Source: CAZFQG01 sp964520785 (lineage in GTDB: Bacteria; Planctomycetota; Planctomycetia; Pirellulales; Thermoguttaceae). Taken from it: a DNA stretch of 21,721 bases. The notes under the pieces are model-generated. The model ran no database searches. It was not told the origin of the DNA and saw only the letters and a program-made list of their open reading frames with translations. Shown here in pieces: positions 16,526 to 21,721 of the stretch. The stretch lies in contig CAZFQG010000108.1 in the NCBI GenBank assembly GCA_964520785.1, forward strand, positions 1-21,721, given 5' to 3'. The stretch's first letter is position 1; every line of letters starts with the position of its first letter. The position numbers were made by a program, and so were the translations under genes.

Positions 16526-16664
16526 ATTCCTCGTCGTGGGAGTCGGTGATCAAACGGTCGCCGTGATGGGACGCGAGCATCTTATCAAGAACAAGAAAGC
16601 CATCGGGCGTCCACGAGATCTGGCCGATGTTGCCGAGTTGGAACGACTGGCATGGGATAGTTGA
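16470..16664 (+). pseudogene. Nucleotidyltransferase-fold protein with in-frame internal deletion
   Basis: The 64-residue frame joins the two ends of a family that is normally about 150-160 residues long. Residues 1-24 (MLNPDFSDMLSALSAENAEF, then LVVG) are its N-terminus. The piece from about residue 31 (VMGREHLIKNKKAIGRPRDL, then ADVAELERL) is its C-terminus. The part between, which should carry the second half of the nucleotide-binding motif and the metal-binding aspartates (T-x-D-I-D), is absent; the junction lies near 16542 and the frame is kept. The product cannot be a transferase, but the open frame means a short protein could still be made. Confidence 0.68.
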
Positions 16665-16684
16665 AGTCCGACTATGAAGCTATT

Positions 16685-17248
16685 CTACTCGTGCTTGAGG
16701 TCAAGGACCGCTTGCCAGGCGTCTTCGAGCGCCAGCTCCTTGATCCAGCGCTTTAGATACGCTTCGTCGAGTTCGTTGCCGCGGATACTCAGGACGCCGC
16801 GGATATCGCGCAAGTGCTTATCCGAATTGCCGAACTGGAAGTACTCAAGCTTCTTGATGATTACATCCTCCGGCGATGCGAACCACGCATAGACATCATC
16901 ACCAACGGGGAGACGTACTCCGCGACTGAGTTCCGACTGGCTGAAGCCCTCCCGCTTTGGAATGATGACGTCCACTTTCAAGCCGGCGCTTGGCTGGATG
17001 ACGTTGAATTGAAAACACTGCTCGACGGCTTGCCGGACCGCGTCGCGCGATAAGTAGTAGTCGTCGGGAGGAAAAGAATCGCAGAACGCGTCAACCTTCG
17101 ACGGCGGGATATCGGCGACAACGTCGATATCATTCGTGAAGCGGGGTTCGCCGTACACGGTCGTGGCCACCGAGCCGGTCACCAAGTAAGCGACTTCGAT
17201 CCGGTCGAAAACCTCGGCCACGTAGCGCAGCAGATCAGACGTCTCCAT
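16685..17248 (-). CDS. Nucleotidyltransferase-fold protein (toxin-antitoxin-like module)
   Basis: Protein of 187 residues from the ATG at 17248. The Pol-beta-type signature is intact: GSVATTVYG (residues 25-33) followed by RFTNDIDVVAD with the metal-binding Asp40 and Asp42. A third acidic position lies in LKVDVIIPK. The middle FASPEDVIIKKLEYFQFGNS and DKHLRDIRGVL form the C-terminal helical signature shared with AbiEii-like and DUF6036-type nucleotidyltransferases, some of which are toxins that modify tRNA. The start overlaps the upstream small gene by 14 bp, suggesting coupled translation. It converges on the deleted transferase at 16470-16664 with only 20 bp between. Whether it is toxin or antitoxin is not evident. 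Confidence 0.85.
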   Translation of the reverse strand: METSDLLRYVAEVFDRIEVAYLVTGSVATTVYGEPRFTNDIDVVADIPPSKVDAFCDSFPPDDYYLSRDAVRQAVEQCFQFNVIQPSAGLKVDVIIPKREGFSQSELSRGVRLPVGDDVYAWFASPEDVIIKKLEYFQFGNSDKHLRDIRGVLSIRGNELDEAYLKRWIKELALEDAWQAVLDLKHE

Positions 17249-17453
17249 GCAACAACCTCCGCGCCGTCTCCCGTGCAATCTCCTCCTCCGTCCAGTCCGG
17301 GTGTTCGTGGCGAAGGACGCGGCGGATCATGTCCCGCGCGGAGCGCCACATTCCGAAACCGATTTCGAGGCGCTGGCGTTCGGTCATGCCCCGAAGAACC
17401 TCCGCCATGGCGTTGTCGACGACTTCGGGTTGCGGAGTTCGTTTCTCGGACAC
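17235..17453 (-). CDS. Small partner protein of the nucleotidyltransferase
   Basis: Protein of 72 residues from a GTG at 17453; a longer frame reaches 17525 but its first 24 residues are Arg/Ser-rich and implausible. The sequence (LRGMTERQRLEIGFGMWRSA and VLRHEHPDWTEEEIARETAR) matches a loose group of small helical proteins encoded just upstream of nucleotidyltransferase genes. The overlap with that gene (14 bp) and the order small protein first are typical of toxin-antitoxin pairs. A perfect 18-bp palindrome lies 10 bp upstream. Function unknown beyond this context. Confidence 0.65.
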   Translation of the reverse strand: MSEKRTPQPEVVDNAMAEVLRGMTERQRLEIGFGMWRSARDMIRRVLRHEHPDWTEEEIARETARRLLHGDV

Positions 17454-17462
17454 GACATGATC

Positions 17463-17480
17463 GCCGGATCGCGATCCGGC
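17463..17480. promoter_or_regulatory. Perfect 18-bp palindrome (candidate operator)
   Basis: GCCGGATCGCGATCCGGC is its own reverse complement over all 18 bases and ends 9 bp before the GTG of the small TA-like gene. It could be the operator for autorepression, or an RNA hairpin hiding the translation start. No promoter with good hexamers is visible beside it. Confidence 0.4.
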
Positions 17481-17588
17481 CTCCAGACTACTCCACCGCC
17501 GGGACCGGACCCGCCGGCAAGTCATAGGGATAGGAAATCTAAATACCCGCGGAACTCAAGCATAGGCAGGGAAACCTACCGACACAAG

Positions 17589-17629
17589 GGGGTGTGGCGG
17601 GGAAGGGAGGCGAGCCCCGGCTACACCCC
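17589..17629. repeat. Long stem-loop, candidate IS91 end structure
   Basis: GGGGTGTGGCGGGG (17589-17602) pairs with CCCCGGCTACACCCC (17615-17629) over 14 pairs with one G-T wobble and one bulge; the loop is 12 nt. No T-run follows on either strand, so it is not a standard terminator. Confidence 0.35.
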
Positions 17630-17715
17630 TACGCGTCCGCGGGGGCTTCCGCGTTGCGGTTGGTGGCCCGACACACCTCTACAAGGTAGTCTTCTCTAGC
17701 CCGAAGAGGGGTTTA

Positions 17716-17741
17716 CGGGGCCGAAAGGACATACCGCCCCG
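17716..17741. repeat. Stem-loop CGGGGC-N14-GCCCCG
   Basis: Perfect 6-bp arms sit about 55 bp beyond the transposase stop. It may belong to the element's end or be a weak terminator-like hairpin; no T-run follows on the minus strand. Confidence 0.3.
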
Positions 17742-17794
17742 AGCACCGGCTGCAAAACGCTATCGGCCAAAACCAGAAGCTTGCTCGGAACGCC

Positions 17795-18283
17795 TCAGAA
17801 CGTCGCCAGAAATTCGTCGATGTCGACGTACGTCAGCCCGCCCGGCTCTTGCTCCGCGGATGAGATAGGCGGGCTCTCCCAGTCGGCGTTCGGCTCGTAA
17901 ATCCAGCCCGCTTCGCTCGGCGGCGCTCGCGCCGTCGATGGATCCCATAGCCCGCAGTGGCGGAGAATCTTCTCGATCAAAGCCCCTTGCGGGGGTTCGA
18001 TAAAGGCGATCACCTTCATTTCGCCGCCGCATCGGTCGCACTTCAGCGGATCGACCTCGTACACCCGCTTGATCAGCATCGCCCACGTTTGGCTGCACCG
18101 GGTGGGCTCCGTGGGCTCGTTCCCGGGCATCGTGCCGGTTCGCTTCGCCGCCTTCCGTCGCATCCCCCGGGCCTTGTTCGAGTACCAGCCGTAGTAGCGG
18201 ACGAGATGCGCGCCCTTGGGCGGGATGTGCTGCGTGAATTCAGCCAGGAAGTCGAGCGGGTCGAACACCTGGAAATTCCGCGA
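17795..18283 (-). pseudogene. IS91-family transposase, C-terminal fragment
   Basis: The reading FQVFDPLDFLAEFTQHIPPK, HLVRYYGWYSNKARGMRRKA and WAMLIKRVYEVDPLKCDRCG, GEMKVIAFIEPPQGALIEKI is the C-terminal end of IS91/IS801-type transposases, including the late C-x-x-C zinc knuckle and the closing LRHCGLWDP. Homology begins at about 18283, and the frame is stopped by a TAA 17 codons upstream of the GTG at 18268. The remainder of the protein is absent here, so this is a remnant and not a gene with its own start. Confidence 0.82.
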
Positions 18284-18523
18284 CGGCCGTGCCGCAGCCC
18301 GTTACCGCCCATCCCGGGAAACCGCCGACAGCAGATTCTCCGTGCCTGTCAGGCCAGGTAATCGACGAAATCGTCCCCTTCGCCATCCGCTGGTGCCAGA
18401 AACCGGCGTCGGCTTCCGAGCATTTTCTGGCTTTCACGTTTGCTTCAGCGGTTTCGTTTCCGGCCATTGTAGGTCTATTCCGATATGCTTGTAGCACGCG
18501 GCTTCCACGCGTTCTTCCTGGTG
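18284..18523. other. Spacer between toxin gene and transposase C-terminal fragment
   Basis: About 240 bp with open frames on both strands but nothing I recognise. It is the distal flank of the inserted TA segment, or unrelated debris. Confidence 0.3.
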
Positions 18524-18814
18524 CTATTCAAGTCGTCCCCTTATCCATAGCGGATCACGCCTGGCATCCAACACGGCGGCAACGATAACGCGGTCTTCAT
18601 TCAGGAGGTAGTAGATGCAAAACGGAAAGCGTTTCGATAGCGCCCTGTGGAAGCCACATTCGACCGCGTGAATTCCACCGTAATAGGCGAGCGATTCGAT
18701 ATCGCCAATCAGACAACTTCGGAAATAGTCACCAAGGCCCGGGGACTGCCTTTCGTAGAACCAATAGCCCTCCGCGAGATCCGTCTCCGCATCGGATGAG
18801 ATTTCGACGATCAT
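18524..18814 (-). CDS. RelE/ParE-superfamily toxin
   Basis: Protein of 96 residues from the ATG at 18814, which overlaps the antitoxin stop as ATGA. Family blocks are clear: an N-terminal strand then ETDLAEGYWFYERQSPGLGD, the helix YFRSCLIGDIESL, then ALSKRFPFCIYYLLNEDRVI and VAAVLDARRDPLWIRGRL. The RFPFCIYY and ARRDP segments are the usual core of ParE/RelE toxins. Whether it cleaves mRNA (RelE type) or poisons gyrase (ParE type) cannot be decided by eye. It appears full length and intact, in contrast to the transposase pieces around it. Confidence 0.88.
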   Translation of the reverse strand: MIVEISSDAETDLAEGYWFYERQSPGLGDYFRSCLIGDIESLAYYGGIHAVECGFHRALSKRFPFCIYYLLNEDRVIVAAVLDARRDPLWIRGRLE

Positions 18815-19029
18815 CGCCCAAGTTCCATAAACCGCGTCTTCGCGTCGTCCCACGACGACACGGTCGCTCGCCCTTCCGCGAGCCGCCGCCTTCGCGCCTC
18901 GAGCACCTCATGATGCCACTCGGGAGACCGTACATCGCCTGATCGAGTACAAAGACTATCCCACACCTGCTCCAGCAAACGGACCTTTTCGGCAACCGTC
19001 ATGGTGTCCAGCGGTATTTCGAATGACAT
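18811..19029 (-). CDS. Addiction-module antitoxin (TIGR02574-type)
   Basis: Protein of 72 residues. The ATG at 19029 has GGAGAG five bases upstream; an upstream start at 19047 is less likely. The sequence (TVAEKVRLLEQVWDSL, then SPEWHHEVLEARRRRLAEGR and SSWDDAKTRF) is typical of the short helical antitoxins of the putative addiction module component family, which neutralise RelE/ParE toxins. It overlaps the toxin start by 4 bp (ATGA), the standard coupled arrangement. A good promoter lies about 75 bp upstream on the same strand. Confidence 0.9.
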   Translation of the reverse strand: MSFEIPLDTMTVAEKVRLLEQVWDSLCTRSGDVRSPEWHHEVLEARRRRLAEGRATVSSWDDAKTRFMELGR

Positions 19030-19101
19030 GAGTCTCTCCTCAGGCAATTCGTCTCATCTTCAGCACCCGTGTCCCTCAGGGTTGGAAAGGATATCCAATC
19101 A

Positions 19102-19130
19102 ATTATGGCCGCTGCAATTCCTCGTGGCAA
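19102..19130 (-). promoter_or_regulatory. Promoter of the TA module
   Basis: On the minus strand TTGCCA (19130-19125) and CATAAT (19107-19102) are 17 bp apart, each five of six matches to consensus. The start site would be near 19095, about 65 nt before the antitoxin ATG. The -35 begins 16 bp from where homology to the transposase stops. Confidence 0.55.
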
Positions 19131-19145
19131 GTGGAGACGGAAGAC

Positions 19146-19409
19146 TTGCTTGCACGAAAACGCGACGAACATCTCCTGCCCGCATTCCCCGCAGCGAACC
19201 CGGGCGAATCCCTCGTGAAGATCGCCGCAGCGGAGAAAAGCCGCGACCGACCGCTCAACAACCGGCCGCCAGTACCCGTACTTCGGCTGGAACCGCGCGT
19301 CGTAGACCCGCTGGAACGTCTCGAAATGCCGGTCCATCAGCCGCCACAAATCGGAGGCCCGCGGATTGCGGGGGCGGTACAAGGGCAGCGGTAGGAAAGA
19401 CGCGACCAT
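19146..19409 (-). pseudogene. IS91-family transposase, N-terminal fragment
   Basis: From the ATG at 19409 the frame reads MVASFLPLPLYRPRNPRASD, WRLMDRHFETFQRVYDARF, YGYWRPVVERSVAAFLRCGD, LHEGFARVRCGECGQEMFVA and FSCKQ, the usual start of IS91/IS801-type transposases including the first half of the zinc-binding region (C-x-x-C, then S-C-K). The expected continuation with the next C-x-x-C is lost, and the frame runs on into unrelated sequence toward 18999. It is a remnant cut off after about 88 residues. Confidence 0.85.
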
Positions 19410-19428
19410 CGTGACGCCCGGGGCTACA

Positions 19429-19460
19429 GTTCCAGTGGGGGTATAACAGACTACTGGAAC
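19429..19460. repeat. Inverted repeat GTTCCAGT-N16-ACTGGAAC
   Basis: Perfect 8-bp arms (19429-19436, 19453-19460) lie 20 bp upstream of the transposase start codon. They are a candidate transposase operator or part of the element's left (terminating) end. Confidence 0.4.
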
Positions 19461-19525
19461 ATCTGTACACCTATCGTCAAGATGGGCAATAACCCCCTGC
19501 ATGTAACCGTCGCGGCGTCAATCGG

Positions 19526-19770
19526 TTACGGCCGATAGCGTGTCGCCGGAACGGGAAACCGGCGTGGAAAACCTGTCGGGCCGCGTAAGAATGCCGCGTC
19601 CAGTATGCTGGATGTGCTCCCAAACGCAGTTCGGGAAGAGGAGGTGAAGACGTGGAACTTGTACTCCCCCGGCGCGACGCGAATGGCGAAGGGATCTCCC
19701 TCGCGAAGCGAAACGCGGCCGTCGAAAAAGGGGGGGACCAGAGTTCCCTTGACATTCACCGGTTCGCCTT
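19526..19770 (-). pseudogene. Coding remnant downstream of the Hint fragment
   Basis: One minus-strand frame here reads GEPVNVKGTLVPPFFDGRVS, then LREGDPFAIRVAPGEYKFHV, with strongly G/C third codon positions between about 19640 and 19770, as in real genes of this genome. It has no start of its own and is out of frame with the Hint-type gene just upstream. It may be the continuation of that gene after a frameshift, or a piece of another protein. Past 19640 it runs into a REP-like hairpin and loses coding character. Confidence 0.35.
19618..19636. repeat. REP-like hairpin
   Basis: On the minus strand TCCCGAAC-TGC-GTTTGGGA forms eight pairs if one G-U wobble is allowed. It resembles the short intergenic CCCAAAC...GTTTGGG palindromes dispersed in many planctomycete and cyanobacterial genomes; only one copy was noticed here. 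Confidence 0.4.
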
Positions 19771-20211
19771 GCCCCGACCAGCGAAGCAGAGGTGGTCCGA
19801 CGTGTTGGGGAACGTCCGAACCACCGGCCGGGCGGCCATCTCGCCCGTCTCCTCGTCCCACGCCAATACGAAGTCCCCCTCGACGACGTCCTCGATGTTC
19901 TTGGTCTCGAGGCGGTAGGATGTGTCGGCGGCATCCGGAGTCGTCGCGGCAATGGAGGGCATCCCCGCCATGGCAAGTGCCGGTGGGGGGCCGGGCTTAG
20001 CGCCGGGTTCGGGTTGGGGCGTCCGGGCGCCCGGCATTGCCAGGTATCCGGCCAAGAGGAGGAAACCGAAGAGCCACGAAACGCTGACCGCGCGAGGATG
20101 CTTCCGGAACCAGCATTTGGGGGGACTGGCGGCGGGGGACGCGAGGGCGAAAAGCGGCAGTGAGATCGCGGCGAGGGCGATCAGGGGTCGGACGGTTTTG
20201 GGGTAAGGCAT
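19756..20211 (-). pseudogene. Truncated membrane-anchored Hint (pretoxin-type) domain protein
   Basis: From the ATG at 20211 (AGGAGG six bases upstream, a strong ribosome binding site) the frame gives 151 residues. There are two hydrophobic stretches (residues about 8-25 and 44-58), then a Pro/Gly/Ala-rich linker. The last 45 residues (NIEDVVEGDFVLAWDEETGE, then MAARPVVRTFPNTSDHL) match the start of Hint domains found in polymorphic-toxin and Rhs-like proteins. The usual N-terminal cysteine of self-splicing Hint domains is not visible, and about two thirds of the domain is missing because the frame ends right after it. It is therefore a 3'-truncated or frameshifted gene. Confidence 0.6.
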
Positions 20212-20294
20212 TTCAGTCCTCCTGGGTTGGGGTAAGGTTACTTCCGCGCAGGCCGTCTTGCGAGAGTGGAATCTGCGGTGGACCACGCCGCGCA

Positions 20295-20804
20295 TCAAAA
20301 GGGCGCCCCCGAGCGGAGTAAAAACACCATCTGCCAGATTCGATCGACTTCACCTCGTTCGATCACTTCGATCGGTTTCAGTCCGTCAAAGGCCTGGTTC
20401 GGGCGGACCATCCAGGGACCGAGGGCTTCGTCATTGATCACTTCGCGAAGCGCCTGGACGATACGATCCAGTTCCGTGAGTCGTCGGGACACCACCGAGT
20501 TACGAGGGGCCCCGTGTTCAATGGCCGCCAGGGAGCGTGTAGACACCGGCAGCAGTCGCGCGAATGTCTCGCGGTTCAACCCAAGGCGCGAACGCAACGC
20601 CAGCATGGAACCACCACGTGCCGCTTTGACCAATTCGAGTGCTTCCGGACGTGCCGGGATCCCAACCGGAATTTCGAGGAGTCTCCTCCTGTCCAGGTAC
20701 TTCTGCCGGAGCAAGACTCCGGTCCCCTTGGCCCTCGCGGCCTTCTTGCGCGCGAGCTTGAAGAACCTAGCCTTCTTCTTAATCTTCGTTTTTGTGGCTT
20801 CCAT
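20295..20804 (-). CDS. Xre/MbcA/ParS-type antitoxin
   Basis: Protein of 169 residues from the ATG at 20804; a TTG at 20888 would extend it into the RES gene and is less likely. A Lys/Arg-rich N-terminal part is followed by a helix-turn-helix (LRSRLGLNRETFARLLPVST, RSLAAIEHG). The C-terminal toxin-binding domain (DUF2384) is clear: WMVRPNQAFDGLKPIEVIER, GEVDRIWQMVFLLRSG. Such proteins neutralise RES toxins. It lies 64 bp downstream of the RES gene, so the order is toxin first. No Shine-Dalgarno sequence precedes the ATG, and a -10 element sits directly upstream, so it may be translated from a leaderless mRNA. Confidence 0.88.
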   Translation of the reverse strand: MEATKTKIKKKARFFKLARKKAARAKGTGVLLRQKYLDRRRLLEIPVGIPARPEALELVKAARGGSMLALRSRLGLNRETFARLLPVSTRSLAAIEHGAPRNSVVSRRLTELDRIVQALREVINDEALGPWMVRPNQAFDGLKPIEVIERGEVDRIWQMVFLLRSGAPF

Positions 20805-20810
20805 ATTAAC

Positions 20811-20816
20811 AGTATA
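20811..20816 (-). promoter_or_regulatory. -10 element positioned for a leaderless antitoxin transcript
   Basis: TATACT (minus strand, five of six consensus) ends seven bases before the A of the Xre ATG, so the predicted start site coincides with the start codon. No convincing -35 hexamer is visible. Confidence 0.4.
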
Positions 20817-20868
20817 CGCCGTAGTCGCAGTAAAGGAACCCCATTTACATGCATATTTGCACGCAATT

Positions 20869-21435
20869 TCAGAGTCTTTCCGAGGCAATTACCTTGACAA
20901 TGCTCGCTGAACCGAAGTTTTTCGGGAAGGCCACAATGTTCCAGCCGCCTGACCCCGCCACGGAGGGGACGACGAGTGCTTCGAAGCCGAGGTCCGCGGC
21001 TGCCTGCCCCAGCAATTGACTGAACGGTACGATTCGCGCCCTCATTTCCCTCCGCCAGTCGGTGTTGGTGATGTGACTGAGTGAGAAGCCGATCCGCCGA
21101 CGGATCTTGCCGTCCGTCAGGTCGAGAACGCCGTTGAGATCAAAGGATACCGCCACGAAGGTCTTCGGCATAGCCTCATGCTCGGACAGCCCGTAGTAAC
21201 GGACGTGGGCGAGAGTCTCCGCCATGGCAGTCTCCGGAGTGCCGCTTGCATAGACGGCAGCCAAGCCGGGTGGGTTCCACTGCCCTCCATGCATCCGGCT
21301 TCCCTCGCCGGTAAGCAAATCCTGCTCCGTTGCATAGTGCGGCGTAGTGGACCGGAACGCATTTCCGGAGAAGGCCGAAGCCCGTGGGACAAGCGTCTCC
21401 AGTCTCTTCCTCAACGATTCGAGGTTACCGATCAT
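20869..21435 (-). CDS. RES-domain toxin
   Basis: Protein of 188 residues from the ATG at 21435, preceded by GGAAGAG. RES toxins degrade NAD+ and stop growth. The domain is recognisable from AFR (Arg28), the MHGGQWNPPGLAAVYASGTP block with Tyr62, ETAMAETLAH with Glu73, and the late VVPSVAGSGGWNIVAFP with the conserved serine. These are the Arg/Tyr/Glu/Ser positions that form the ADP-ribosyltransferase-like active site, so it looks functional. It is the first gene of the pair; in described RES-Xre loci the antitoxin usually comes first. The pair lies next to Hint and IS91 debris in the island. Confidence 0.9.
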   Translation of the reverse strand: MIGNLESLRKRLETLVPRASAFSGNAFRSTTPHYATEQDLLTGEGSRMHGGQWNPPGLAAVYASGTPETAMAETLAHVRYYGLSEHEAMPKTFVAVSFDLNGVLDLTDGKIRRRIGFSLSHITNTDWRREMRARIVPFSQLLGQAAADLGFEALVVPSVAGSGGWNIVAFPKNFGSASIVKVIASERL

Positions 21436-21721
21436 TCTCTTCCAATGCCTGCTTTTGCGTCTCGGTCGGACCCTTCTTGCAACGGAACCGGGTCAAGCCG
21501 GTCCTCCTCCCGGGGTAGGGGTAAGGTCGGGAAAGGTCCCTGTCCGTGGCAATGCTGTTGCCCTCTCCACGTCGGGACGGGACGGGATCGCCGCGGAGGG
21601 GGTAATTCTGGAGTTCACGGGCCGGCCCGGGCCTCCTCTTGCCGATGCGATACCCGCGATGTGTACCCATCGCCGGCGTACGGTTCGAGGCCAGAGCTAC
21701 TGGCTAAGTCTTCTCTGTAGG
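21436..21721. other. Region upstream of the RES gene, no gene recognised
   Basis: The open frames here show no family resemblance. A perfect 12-bp palindrome CGGGCCGGCCCG lies at 21618-21629, about 180 bp upstream of the toxin start. On the minus strand TTGACC (around 21495) is a -35-like hexamer without a matching -10. Confidence 0.3.

Larger units (their letters stand above)
17481..17794. other. Non-coding stretch with stem-loops beyond the transposase 3' end
   Basis: No protein is recognised here. The stretch contains GAAC (17552-17555) and CAAG (17557-17560), the tetranucleotides IS91-family elements use as targets, and two stem-loops listed separately. By position, downstream of the transposase C-terminus, it is where an IS91 replication origin end would lie. 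Confidence 0.35.
17795..19409 (-). mobile_element. Broken IS91-family element with a TA module in place of its middle
   Basis: The N-terminal (19146-19409) and C-terminal (17795-about 18283) parts of one IS91/IS801-type transposase lie in the right order and on the same strand. The central several hundred residues, which should hold the HUH nickase and catalytic tyrosines, are missing. Instead the interval carries a promoter, an addiction-module antitoxin and a RelE/ParE toxin. The outer limits of the element cannot be fixed, because IS91 elements have no terminal inverted repeats or target duplications. Confidence 0.65.

Noticed and set aside
17530..17760. Group II intron or retroelement RNA, suggested by the structured GC-rich stretch
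   Set aside because: No domain V sequence and no reverse transcriptase frame nearby; IS91 end structure is the simpler idea.

Overview
The window looks like part of a high-GC Planctomycetota chromosome (or a close PVC relative). This is inferred from a DUF1080 protein next to a secreted S1 sulfatase, an ECF sigma / membrane anti-sigma / BatA-VWA operon, a Hint-domain fragment and dense toxin-antitoxin content. No rRNA, tRNA or CRISPR array was seen. The only RNA gene found is RNase P RNA.

Layout. 0.2-3.0 kb (+): a membrane protein with a type II secretion GspG-like C-terminal domain, then a secreted DUF1080 glycan-acting protein and a secreted formylglycine sulfatase that look like one degradation unit. 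3.6-4.4 kb (+): a PPK2 polyphosphate kinase, which converges on and overlaps a three-gene minus-strand operon (8.8 to 4.4 kb). That operon encodes an ECF sigma factor, a single-pass membrane anti-sigma-like protein and a BatA/VWA membrane protein. A GGAACTT-N17-TCTAAA element in front of the sigma gene suggests autoregulation. 9.5-13.9 kb (+): a 1454-residue fusion of two 2-hydroxyacyl-CoA dehydratase activase (ASKHA) domains with dehydratase-like C-terminal domains, preceded by a leader of about 215 nt. Its end overlaps, tail to tail by 49 bp, a secreted CocE/NonD-type serine hydrolase. 15.78-16.19 kb (+): rnpB.

The accessory part starts right after rnpB. 16.3-17.5 kb holds two convergent nucleotidyltransferase modules. 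One has lost its catalytic core by an in-frame internal deletion and the other looks intact. 17.5-19.5 kb holds the two ends of an IS91-family transposase whose middle is replaced by a complete addiction-module antitoxin / RelE-ParE toxin pair with its own promoter. 19.5-20.2 kb holds a truncated Hint-type gene and protein remnants with a REP-like hairpin. 20.3-21.4 kb holds a RES toxin / Xre-MbcA antitoxin pair in toxin-first order, where the antitoxin has a -10 element placed for a leaderless transcript.

The left two thirds therefore read as stable metabolic and signalling genes, and the right quarter as a small plastic island of TA modules and mobile-element debris attached to rnpB. All family assignments come from reading motifs by eye; no database search was run.
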